Part shown: one piece after another, positions 1 to 12,000 of the stretch
Numbering within the stretch: the stretch's first letter is position 1
Layout: each line of letters starts with the position of its first letter
DNA from: Fibrobacterota bacterium
GTDB taxonomy: Bacteria > Fibrobacterota > Fibrobacteria > UBA5070
Assembly (NCBI GenBank): GCA_016715065.1
Contig: JADKBN010000018.1
Coordinates: 62,001-126,000 of the forward strand
DNA: 64,000 nucleotides
Reading direction: 5' to 3'
Program-made: the position numbers and the translations under genes
The notes under the pieces: model-generated
What the model saw: the letters and a program-made list of their open reading frames with translations, nothing else
What the model was told of the DNA's origin: nothing
Database searches by the model: none

Positions 1-2
1 TG

Positions 3-3000
3 GAAGAATGGATGCGCCAGGCGAACGACATTCTGGCCGGGGGCCGGTCCTGGACCAGCGCGCTTCCTCTGGTTCACGCTCCACTTTCCGACCGTCGCGC
101 CCTCGGTGGAGAACCTTCTCTGGGGTCGGCGCGTTCCCGTTTTCCTCAAGGACCGTTGCGGCTCCACCTCGGATGCGGCGAGACCCGCCTCGACGACTAC
201 CTGAACATCGACTATCCCCGCTCGCACCACAACGTGATGGCGCCACGCCCGGACCTCGAAGCGGATATCCTGGGTCTTTCCTTCCCAGACGGGACCGTCG
301 ACGAGGTGAGATCCCACCACGTTTTCGAACACTTCCCGACCGTGGTGGCCTTGGCGCTGCTTTGCACCTGGCGACGCTGGACACGCGACGGAGGCGACTT
401 GGTGGTGGAAGTGCCGGATGCCGAGGTCGCCTGCCGAACGGTCTGCGATGGCGCCGCCCCCTGGAGCCGTCGCATGTCCACTCTGCGCTGCCTGGCCGGC
501 GACCAGGCCGCAGCCTGGGCCTACCATGTGGAACAATGGTTCGTCGCGCGCTTCGAGCGGGTCCTGCCCGCCCTTGGCTGGCGTGTGGTCGAGGCGCACA
601 AAAGCAATTGGGGCATGGAACCATTCCTTCCCAACCTCCTCGTGCGCGCACAGCGAACACCAGGCCCTCGAACCACCGAGCAAGATCGATCCGCCTGTTT
701 GGAAATCCTTCGTGAAAGCCTGCCCAGCCCGGCCGACGAGTCCTTGCTGCACCAATGGGAAGCACAGCTGCGGACCCTGCTGCCCGATCCCATCGGAGCC
801 CCTTCGGGCCAGGTTGCGAGTGCTCCGGCAACCATGCCGGCTTCCGGTCCGTTGCTGGAGAACCTCAGCTTTTCCCAATGCGGCGAGGACCGGATCGTCC
901 GGTTCATCTTCAAGGCACGCGGCGTGGAACGCCCCTCCTTCATCGACATCGGCGCCCACCATCCCACCTACCTCAGCAACACCGCCCTGTTCTACCTCAA
1001 CGGATGTCGCGGGATCAACGTGGAGCCCGACCCCACCCTGTTCGAATCGTTCCCGCGCGAGCGCCCCGGGGACGTCAACCTGAACATCGGCATCGCCGAA
1101 CGTTCCGAGGAACGCGACTTCTTCATCCTCAACGCCAAGACCCTCAACACGTTCTCGCGCGAAGGCATGGAGGAGATCGTCGCCAACCATCCCCATTTCC
1201 ATGTCGAGCGGGTGGCGAAGGTCCGCACGGAACCTCTCCAGGCGATCCTGGACCACCACTGCGCCGGGCGCTTTCCGGATTTCCTGAGCCTGGATGTCGA
1301 AGGACTCGATATCCAGATTTTGTCTTCCATCCGCGCCGACAACGCCCCGAAGGTGGTCTGCGTCGAGACGATCGGATACGCCGAGGACGGCACCGGGCGC
1401 AAGGCCACGGAAATCCTGGAGCTGATGGCAAGGCTCGGGTACATGGTCTTCGGCGACACCAACATCAACACCATCTTCGTGCGGCGCGACTTCTGGATCC
1501 TGGATCCCGCAAGGCGCCAGGAGGAATTCTGGTTTCGCCTCCAGCCCTCGACGCAGGAGCCCCAAGGAGTGGTGTCCGCCTCGAACACGACGGCGATCGT
1601 CTTCAGCAAGGATCGCGCGTTCCAACTCGACGGCCTCCTGCGGTCGTTCCGCGACCAGGTCGCCGACTGGTCGGAAATCGACATCAAGATCCTCTATGCC
1701 GCATCCACCCCCGAACACGAAAGATCCTACGAGGAGCTCGCCGAGGGGTTTTCCGATTGGGACAGGGCGGAACTCCACCGGGAGGTCGATTTCCACTCCG
1801 ACCTTCTCAAGATGATCAACGGTTATCGCCACGTGCTTTTCCTGGTGGACGACACGATCTTCACGAATCGGACGGAAATCGGCCCCGCCGGGAGGCTGCT
1901 GGACTCGCGCCCCGACATCCTGGGATTTTCCCTGCGCCTGGGACGCAATTCGAGCCGTTGCTACACCCTCGGACGCGACCAGCGGATTCCCGAAATGCAG
2001 GAGGCCGCGAACCTGGTCTGGTGGCGCTGGCCCGAAGCGGACGCCGATTTCGGCTATCCGCTGGAAGTCTCCAGCTCCCTCTATCGGGTGGACGATATTC
2101 GTCCTCTTCTCGAAGCGAGCTCGTTCACGAAGCCGAACTCCCTGGAGGACGCGCTTTCGCGCCTGGCCCCGAAGTTTTCCCAGACCCGGCCGATCCTGGC
2201 GGCGCACCCGATCGCCAAGGCGTTTTCCATTCCTGCCAACGTCGTGCAAAAATCGCACGCCAATCGCCACGGAACCACCGACGCGAACGAACTGCTCCAG
2301 GCTTGGCAGCGCGGAAACCGCATGGACGTGAGGTCGCTGCGCGGCGTGGTCCCCGACGGCGCCCACATGGAAGTGGATCTGCTCCGCGAAAATCCAGCCC
2401 CCGCGACCAACCCGCTGGTCACGATCGTGATTCCCTGTTACAAGCAGGCCGAATTCCTGACAGAATGCGTCGAGAGCGTGGCCAGTCAGACCTACAGCAA
2501 CCTCGAAATCCTGGTGGTGGACGATGGAAGCCCCGACGACACCGCCGAAGTGGCCGTCGGACTGATCGGGAAACATCCCGAGCGTTCCATCAGACTTCTG
2601 CGAAAAAGCAACGGTGGTCTCTCTTCCGCTCGCAACCATGGGATCGGCCAATCCCGCGGCAAGTACGTCCTTCCGCTGGACAACGACGACAAGCTCCACC
2701 CCGAAATGGTGGCCTCCCTGGTGGATCTTCTGGAGAGTCGACCGGAAATATCCATCGCAAGCACCGACTGCCAGAATTTCGGCGGCGATTCCAGGCGGAT
2801 CCAGATCTCGCCGTTGGGACCGGGAATCCTGCAGGCGAATTGCCTTCCCTACTGCTCGATGTACCGCCGCGAAGTCTGGGAGGCCAACGGCGGGTACCGC
2901 GAGAACATGCGCTGGGGATACGAGGACTGGAACTTCTGGGTTTCCAGTTGGGCGAAGGGATTGGGATGGGCCAAAGTGGCGGAACCGTTGTTTTTCTACC

Positions 3001-6000
3001 GAGTGAAACATCAGTCCATGCTGGTCGAGGCCAAATCCCACGACGCCGAACTTCGCGCCCGCATCGTGGCCAACAACCGCGACGCCTATCCCGAGCAGGC
3101 CCAGGCCGAAGCCTGCGAGTTGTTGTCTTCGCTGGCGGGCCGATCCCTGACGGAAAACGACAACACCATGACCTTGGAGCGCATGCAATTGGCCCTCCTG
3201 GCCGTGCCTTCGGGACGCGACGCGGAACGCAGGGTCCTGCAAGCGGCAGCGGAAAAGCTCCGAGGTCGCCTGACGTGCGATCCGGTCCGACCCAAAGCAG
3301 GCACGGAAATCGACCGCGACTTCCAGGAGGCGGACCAATTATTGTCAGAGGGGAAGTCCGACGAGGCATTGGCCCTGCTGGCCAAGGCGCAGGAATCCCA
3401 CCCCGATCGCGCCGACCTCGCCCGAGCGGTCGCTTGGCTGCACCTGCAGAGAAACGAACTGTCCCAGGCGCAGGTCGGTTACACCCGCGCCACCATGCTC
3501 GCCCCCGAAGAGCCTACCGCCCACGCCAATCTCGCCGTGGTGATGCTGCGCAAGGGGCTTCCCGAACGCGCGGAATCCAGCCTGCGAAAGGTGCTGGATC
3601 TGCGTCCGGAAGACCCGGATGCACTGCTGGCCCTGGCGCGGATCCTGGCCACCACCTCACGGGAATCCCAGGCCCGCGCGCTCTATGCACGCCTGGCGAA
3701 ATCCTCCCCTCGCCACTCCTTGTCCGATGGAGACCGTTCCTTCCTTTCCACCTCCCCCGCCGGCGTGGCTTCCAACCTGCCGGCCGCCGGCTCCTGCCAG
3801 GGCAGGATCGTGGCCATCGTTTCGGCGTTCAACGAAGGCGACGTCATCCGATCGGTGGTGGGCGATCTCGTGGAAAACGGCATCGATGTCTACCTGATCG
3901 ACAATTCCTCCACCGACGACACGGTCGAACAAGCCGGATTTTGGCTGGGCAAGGGGCTGTTGCACATCGAACGGTTCCCCCAGGATGCGGGATATCCGGA
4001 GCGTTCGTCGCGCGAATACGTGTGGACGGACATCCTCCGGCGCAAGGAGGAAATCGCCCTGCATCTGGAAGCGGATTGGTACCTCCACGCCGACGCCGAC
4101 GAGTTCCGGGAAAGCCCATGGGAAGGGCTCAGCCTGTCGCAGGCGATCCGCAAAGCCGATGCCTCGGGCTGGAGCGCGATCCACTATTCCCTGTACAATT
4201 TCCGTCCCATCGACGACTCCTTCGTCCGCGGCTCGGATCCTCGCGAATGCCTGACCGCCTACGAACCGGGAGAATGGTTCGACACCATCCAGATCAAGAC
4301 CTGGAAAAATCCCGGTCAACGCGTGGATCTGGTCTCCACGGGCGGGCACAGCGTGGCCTTCCCGGGGCGCAAGGTGTGCCCCGTCCCGTTCGTGCTTCGC
4401 CACTACCCCATCCGCGGCGAAACCCACGGGCGCCGCAAGGTGATGGCCGAACGTCTGGGCAGGTTCGCTCCCGAGGAAAAGGCCAAGGGCTGGCACGTGC
4501 AGTACGACGAATTCCGCGACGCGGGCAAGAAGTTCCTCTTCGATCCCGCCAGGCTGCGCGAGTGGGACGACGGGACCCAGGCCCGCAAGGAGATTTTCCA
4601 GAGGATGGATGCGGATCGAACGGTGCTGGCAAGGGTCGGTGCCACCGATCCGACCACCGCCATCCCGTGGGGATCGTTCGCTTCGGCGATCGACTCCTGG
4701 ACCGGATCCTCCCTCGCTTCGCGCGTGGAAGCCCTGCAGGAGTCGGATTCTGTCATGAATGCGCTGGTGGGCGATCTTCCACGTTCGGCCAAACAAATGG
4801 AGCAAGTCGCCTCCAGCGAACTTCGCCGCCTCCTGCGCGGCATCGCGGCGGTCCGCCTCGCCCAGGCCCGCGCCAGCGGAGACTTCCATCGCGCCAACGA
4901 TTTCGGCAAGGCGATGAACCATCTGATGGTGGGCATGACAGCCGCGGATCTGGCCCACGAATCCATGGCCTCACGATCCCGCGGAGACATCGAGGACGAA
5001 TCCCGTCTGTTGGAGCGGCTAGGCACCCTGGCCAATTCCGCCGAGGTGGAGCGTGTGCTTGACGCTCGCGAGAGCCTGGCGAGGCTTCCCTCGGTCCGAC
5101 GCGCACCCTTGCCGACGTCTCCCGACGTGACCGTGGTGATCCCCGTCCACAACGGGATCGAACTCACGCGCAACTGCCTGGATTCCCTTTTTTCCACTCC
5201 CTCCCGCCACACCGCCCGCATCGTGGTGGTCGACGACGCCTCGCAGGACGGCACGAGCGGATTCCTGGACCGGCTGCGAGACGAAGACAAGATCCGTCTG
5301 GTGCGCCACCCGGAAAACCTCGGGTTCGCGGCTTCCTGCAACGACGGAGCCGCCGCCGCCCAGACCGATCTGCTGGTGTTCCTGAACAACGACACCATCG
5401 TCCAGCCAGGTTGGCTGGACGCGCTGGTGGACCAACTCGTGCGCGACGATTCGGTGGGGATCGCCGGAAGCCGGCTGCTGTATCCGGACGGACGGATCCA
5501 GCACGCGGGCATGGTGTGGGAGTGGCAGGATGGCCACCCGCATCCAGAGCATGTCTTCCGGCGCCACCAGGGGGATTCCCCTGAAACCAAAATTTGTCTG
5601 GACTACCCTTGCGTGACCGGCGCCTGCCTGGCCATTCCCGCCGGTCTTTTCCAGGAGCTCGGAGGCTTTTCCCGCGATTTCGGGATGTATTGCGAAGATG
5701 TGGACCTCTGCCTGCGCACCTGGGAAAAAGGCTTGCGAGTCCGGTACGTGCCCGCCAGCCGCCTGTTCCACCTGGAATCGGCCACCCCGATCGATCTGCA
5801 TGAACGCGCCGAGAAAAGCCGCAAGGCCGCGGACCTGCTCCGCGAATCCTGGGCCGACCGATGGCCGGCCGCCTTCGAGTCCATGCCGGATTGGATGTGG
5901 CCTCGCCAGGCGAAATCCTCCGCGACCGCCCCGCCGACCTCCTCCAGGCCCTTGCGCATCGGGTTCGACGGGAGATCGTTCTCCCTCGCCGATGCGGTGT

Positions 6001-9000
6001 GCCGGGGAATCGGTCACTACGCGTTCCACCACCTGCTGGCCCTGCTGGAAGCCCATCCGGGTTGCGATCTCACCGTGGTCCACGACGACAGCGTGCCTGC
6101 GCCCGCGGACATGGTGGAACGCACCACCGCTCTGGGCGCGAAGTGGCAGAAGTGGTCCAGCCGCTCGGCGGTGGACTTCGACCTCTTCCACGCTCCCGAT
6201 CCGATGGACGTGTCGGTGGGCCACCCAAGCTCGTTCGCACGATACCAAACCATCGCCACCACCGCGACCTTCCACGACATCATTCCCATCAAGGCCTACA
6301 ACGGGCGGATCGCCGATTGGCCCGCCTACCTCGCTCGCCTGGAAGAGATCCAGTCCGGCAAGACGGTGCTCCTGTGCAATTCCGAGTTCACGCGGACCGA
6401 CCTGTTGTCGGCGGTGAGCATCGAGCCGACCCGGGTGCGCACCGTCGGGGCGGGCTTCAACGCCGCACCCAGCGAGAGGACACCGACAAGGGAAGTGGGC
6501 GACCAGCTGCTGCGGCGGCTCGGGGTCGTCGAGCCGTTCTTCCTCCATGTGGGGGCTGCCGACCCGCACAAGAATTTCGAGACGACGCTCGCCGCATGCC
6601 AGAATCTGGCAAAGTCCGCTCCGGTCCAATTGGTGGTGGTGGGCAATATCGCCAACGCCCTGGCCTCGGCGCGCGACGAAATCGTCCGGGCGGGATTGAA
6701 CCACGTGGTGTTCACCGACTACCTCAAGCGCGAAGAACTGGAAATCCTGTACTCGCGCGCCGTGGCCATGTTGTTTCCCAGCCGCTACGAAGGATTCGGT
6801 TTTCCGCTCCTGGAAGCCATGGCCTGCGGCTGTCCGGTCGTTGCCTCGAACACGACCTCCATTCCCGAGGTGGTGGCGGATGCGGCCCTGACCCATTCGC
6901 CCGACGATCTGGCCGGCTTCGTGGGCTCCATGCGAAGGCTCCTGGAAGAGCCCTCCCTGCGAAAGGACCTGATCGCCAAAGGCAAGGCGAGGGCGATGCG
7001 CTTTCGATGGAAGGACGTGGCCGATCGCACCTGGGCGGCCTGGGAGGAGCTCGCGGCAGCGCGCGGATTCGCTCCTGGCGCTTCCTCCCGCGAAATCCGG
7101 CCGGCTTCCAGGCCGTTGCGCATCGGATTCGACGCCAGGGTGTTTTCCGTGGCAGATTCCGTCGTGCGCGGGATCGGGCACTACGCGATCCATCACGTGA
7201 AGGCCCTCCTGCGCCATCGTCCCGATTGCCGCATCACCCTGCTGCATGACGACACAGAACCCATCCAAGCCGGGATCCGCTCGGAACTGGAGGCTCTCGG
7301 CGCCGCATGGAGGCCGTGGTCGAGCTGCTCTTCGCGGGATTTCGACATCTTCCACACCGCCGACCCCATGTTCGTGTTCCCCGGGTTCGCCAGTCCCTTC
7401 CAGCGCTTTTCCAGCTCGCGCATCAGCGCGACCTTCTACGACATGACACCGCTGCGGATGTACGAAGGCCGCGTGGCCAACTGGCCGGCGTACCTGGCTC
7501 GGCTGGACGAGCTTCGCGACAGCGGCGCGACCCTGTTGTGCATCTCCGAATTCACGCGCCGGGACGTGATGCTCGCCACGGGCATCCCCGAGCACCGCAC
7601 CCGCACCGTGATGGCGGGCTTCAACTCCTCCGGATCCAGCCGGACGTGGACGCGCGAGGAAGGCGACGCCGTCCTGGGCCGCATGGGAATCCATAAGCCG
7701 TTTTTTGTCTACGTGGGAACCTGCGATCCGCACAAGAACTTCGAAGGGGCGTTGGCCGCCTTCCAGATGGTCTCGCACCGGAATCCGGCGCAGCTGGTGG
7801 TGGTGGGGAAACTTTCCCATTCGATCCGTTCGGTCCGCGACCAACTCGCCCAAGCGGGTGTCGCCAACGTCGTGTTCACGGATTTCATCGCCCGCGAACA
7901 ATTGGAACTCCTGTATTCCCGCGCCGTCGCCACGCTGTTTTTGAGCCGCTACGAAGGCTTCGGCTTCCCCGCCCTGGAAGCCATGGCCTGCGGCTGCCCG
8001 GTGGTCTGTTCCAACGCGACGTCGCTTCCGGAAGTGGTCGGAGACGCGGCCCTCTTCTGCGCCCCCGACGACCACCCCGCCATCGCCCGCACGCTCGCGC
8101 GCCTGATGGACGAACCCGTGTTGAGATCGGCCCTGATCGAAAAAGGCAAAACACGATCCACCTTGTTTTCGTGGGACGATGTCGCCCGAAAGACTTGGCA
8201 GGCTTGGGAAGAATTGGCCTGCTCCCCGGAACCCACCATCCGGGAACCTCGAGCCCCGGCCCAGGTCCAATGGGCCTCTCCGCTGTGGGACCCCAGCGGC
8301 TACGGCGACGAATCCCGCGCGTTCCTTCATCACCTGGACTCCACCGATCTGGGGGTCGGAGTGTTCGCCTGGGGAAGACATTCAGAAACATTCCGGCAAG
8401 CGGCCACCGAGGCGGATCGCCGTCGATTCGATTCCCTCCTGGGACGGGAACTGGTCCCGCGACGCCCCGTGGTCCTGGCCATGCCCGCCGGCGCCCTCGG
8501 GCGCATCCCGGGTGCGGGCCACCACGTGGGGCGGACCACCTTCGAAACCGATGGACTGCCACCGGATTGGGTCGAGCGCTGCAACGCGATGGACGAGATC
8601 TGGGTGCCTTGCGCCTTCAATCGCGAAACCTTCGCGAAAGCCGGAGTGACGCGTCCCATCCTGGTGGTGCCCGAGGGGGTCGACACTTCCCGGTTCCGGC
8701 CGGGATTGGACGCACTCCCGATCGAGGGCATCCCGCGCAAGACCACCTTCCTCGCCGTGTTCGAGTGGACCCATCGCAAAGGCCCCGACCTCCTGCTGAA
8801 GGCCTGGGCGGACGCGTTCGGTCCGCACGACGACGTGCGTCTGGTGTTGCGGACCTATCCCCCCAACCAGGTGGAGGGAAACCCCGATGCCTGGGTGGAA
8901 TTGAAGATCGACGAGGAGCTTTCCCGCCACGGACGCAAGCGGTCCGACTGCGCACCCATCGTGGTGATCGCAAAACAGGTGCCGGATTCCGACATGCCTC

Positions 9001-12000
9001 GCCTGTACGCGGCCGCCGACGTGTTCGTCGCGCCTTCCCGCGGCGAGGGCTGGGGGCGCCCCCACATGGAGGCCATGAGCTGCGGCGTGCCCGTGATCGC
9101 CACCCGCTGGAGCGGCAACCTCGAGTTCCAAAACGATGACAATTCCTGGCTGATCGAGGTCCCTTTCCTGGAGGCGATCGACGCCCGCGAGGAATTCGCC
9201 TTCTATCGCGGACAGAAGTGGGCCGCTCCCTCCGTCGAAAGCCTTCGCGATCTGATGCGGCGCGCGGCGGGGGATCCCGATGGACGCTCGACCAAGGGGG
9301 CACGGGCCCGACGCGACATGGTGCAACGGTGGGATTGGAAAACCATCACTCCTCTGGCCGAGGCTCGCCTGCGCGAAATCCTGCACGGCGTTGCGCCCAG
9401 CGCCTCCGACCGGCCTGTGGGGCAAGCCTCCCTCTCCCCAAAACCACTCGGCACCGCCCCCGGCGGCGCGGTGCGCTGGTGTGGACAGTTGTTCAATTTC
9501 AGCGGCTACGCGAGGTTGGCCCGGGAGGCCGTGTCCGGGCTGCAGGAAGCGGGAGCCGATGTGACTGCCGACCCTCTGTTGCCCGACCAGGCCTGGTTTT
9601 CCGGATTGTCCGCAGAGGAACGCGCCCGATGGAGAGCCCTCCTGGAGCGCGACCCCGCCAACGGAGTGTTGGTTTGCTGCGACATCCCGCGCGACGCGGC
9701 CGGCCGCAACGAGTTGTTCCAGCAGATGGAATCCGCCAACCCGGGATGCCATGCCCGCGTGGGTTGGACCATGTTCGAAACCGATCGACTGCCCCGAGGC
9801 TGGGCCGAGTCCCTGAATCGACTCGACGAGGTGTGGGTGCCGTCCGAGTTCAATCGACGCACGTTCGCACAGGCGGGCGTGGATGCCGCCAAGCTCCAGG
9901 TCGTGCCCGGCGGGATCGACCCCGCCCGCTACGAAAACGCCTCCCCCATGGCCATTCCCGGACCACGGCGCGCCACCACGTTCCTTTCCGTGTTCCAGTG
10001 GACCCGCCGCAAGGGTTGGGATGTCCTGCTGCGGGCCTGGGCCCAGGCCTTCAAGCCCCAGGCCGATGTACGATTGGTGCTGCGCTGCCATCCCTTCGGG
10101 AAGGACGGGAAATCCATGCGCGAGGTGTTCGACGCCTCGTTGCGGACGCTTGGATTGACATTTTCCGACATGGCCCCGATCGTTCTCCTGGAGGATTTCC
10201 TGCCCGAGTCCGCCATCCCTTCGCTCTACGCGGCCAGCGACGTGTTCGTGCTTCCCAGCCGTGGCGAAGGCTGGGGCCTCCCCTACCTGGAAGCCCTGGC
10301 CGCGGGGAAGCCCTGCATCGCCACCGCCTGGGGAGCCTCCGTGGACTTCCTGGACGACGAATGCGCCTGGCTCGCCTCGCCGCGGGAACTGGTGGAAGTG
10401 GGCCCCGACGACCTCCGCGAGAATTCCTACCTGGCCCCCGGCCACCGCTGGGCGGACCCCGACCCGAGCGAAATCGCAACCTTCCTGCGCCAGGCGGCCT
10501 CCGACGTCCCGCTTCGCCTGCGCAAGTCCCAAAACGCGCGCCGCACCGCTTCGCGTTGGAGCCACCACCGCACCGCGCGGGCCATCCTCCAGCGGATCAC
10601 GGCGTTGGGAGCCGGCACGGTCCCGGCCGGTGTCGAGCTCGGGAAGGCCTTGCAGGCGACGGCCGCGAGCATCCTCCAGCGTCGCCAAGGACCGCCTCCG
10701 GCGGCGCCCTCCTCGCCAGGCACGCTTTCGATGCATCCGACGGATGCGATCCGCCTCACCGCCGAAGGAATCCGCGCCCGGCACGGCACCCACCCTTCGC
10801 CCGGCATCGATGGCACGGTGGCATCGGGTGCCCCTGGCGCGAGTTCGCTCTCCATCCGGTGGGAAGGCTCGCAGTTCGTGCACCACAGCCTGGCCAACGT
10901 CAATCGCGAAATCTGCCTGCGCCTGGCGAAGGCTGGACACGATTTGTCACTGATTCCCTTCGAGCCCGACCAGTTCGGCCCCGAGGGCGATGCGGACCTT
11001 TCCATCCTGGCCTCCCTGCGACTGGCCGCGCTGGAAGGCCCCTGCCAGGTCCATGTGCGCCACCAATGGCCACCCCGGCTCGACGCTCCCGCGGAAGGCC
11101 GCTGGGTGGTGGTGCAGCCCTGGGAGTTCGGAAGCCCGCCCGCGCAATGGATCCCGGCCTTCCAGGACCAGGTGGACGAAATCTGGTGCTACTCCCAATA
11201 CGTCAAGCGGGTCTACCTGGAAGCGGGGATCCCCGAAGCGAAACTCGCCGTCGTCGGACTGGGCGTGGATGTGGACAATTACCGTCCCGGCCTGGAACCC
11301 CTTGGCGACCTTTCCCGCGACGATTCCCGCACGACCTTCCTGTTCGTGGGAGGCACCATCGCCCGCAAGGGATTCGACTGCCTGCTCACCGCCTGGGCGA
11401 AGGCCTTCGGCCCGGACGATCCCGTGCGTCTGGTGGTCAAGGCGATGGGCGGAGACACCTTCTACAAGGGCCAGACGGGCGAGGCCATGGTGCGGGAACT
11501 CAACGCGTCGGGACGAGCCGCGCCCGTGCTCCTGTTCGACCGGGATTTGTCGCCCCGCGAAGTCCCGCGCATCTACGCTTGCGCCGATGTGCTGGTCCAC
11601 CCCTACCGGGGCGAAGGCTTCGGATTGCCCATCGCCGAAGCGATGGCCTCCGGGCTTGCATGCATCGTCACGCGCGGTGGATCCGCCGACGATTTCTGCG
11701 GCGCCGAGGAAGCCTGGCTCGTCGATGCCGTGCGCACGCCGATTCCTGGCGGCAAGGTTGGCCCCTTCCAGACCGTGGCGGCCCCCTGGTGGCTGGAACC
11801 CGACATCGAATCGCTGGTGCTGGCCTTGCGGACGGCCCACGCGACGCCCGAGGCGAGAAAGACCAAGGGGCTCGCCGCGCGCAAGCGGATCGAAACATCG
11901 TTCACCTGGGACCACGCCGCCAAGCGGATGGAAGCGCGGCTGGCGGCTCTGGCCTCCAGACCCTCCGCGGTGCGCAGCGTGGCCTCCACGAAATTCGTCT

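Noticed and set aside
755..5062. Open frame of 1435 codons on the plus strand, in a second frame of the giant gene
   Set aside because: Arg/Pro/Gly-rich text without motifs; frame of the real gene is clear from methyltransferase and GT2 blocks.
5019..8381. Open frame of 1120 codons on the minus strand opposite the giant glycosyltransferase
   Set aside because: It is a shadow of the high-GC plus-strand gene: no recognisable domain, biased composition rich in Gly/Arg/Ala/His, while the plus strand has continuous family motifs.
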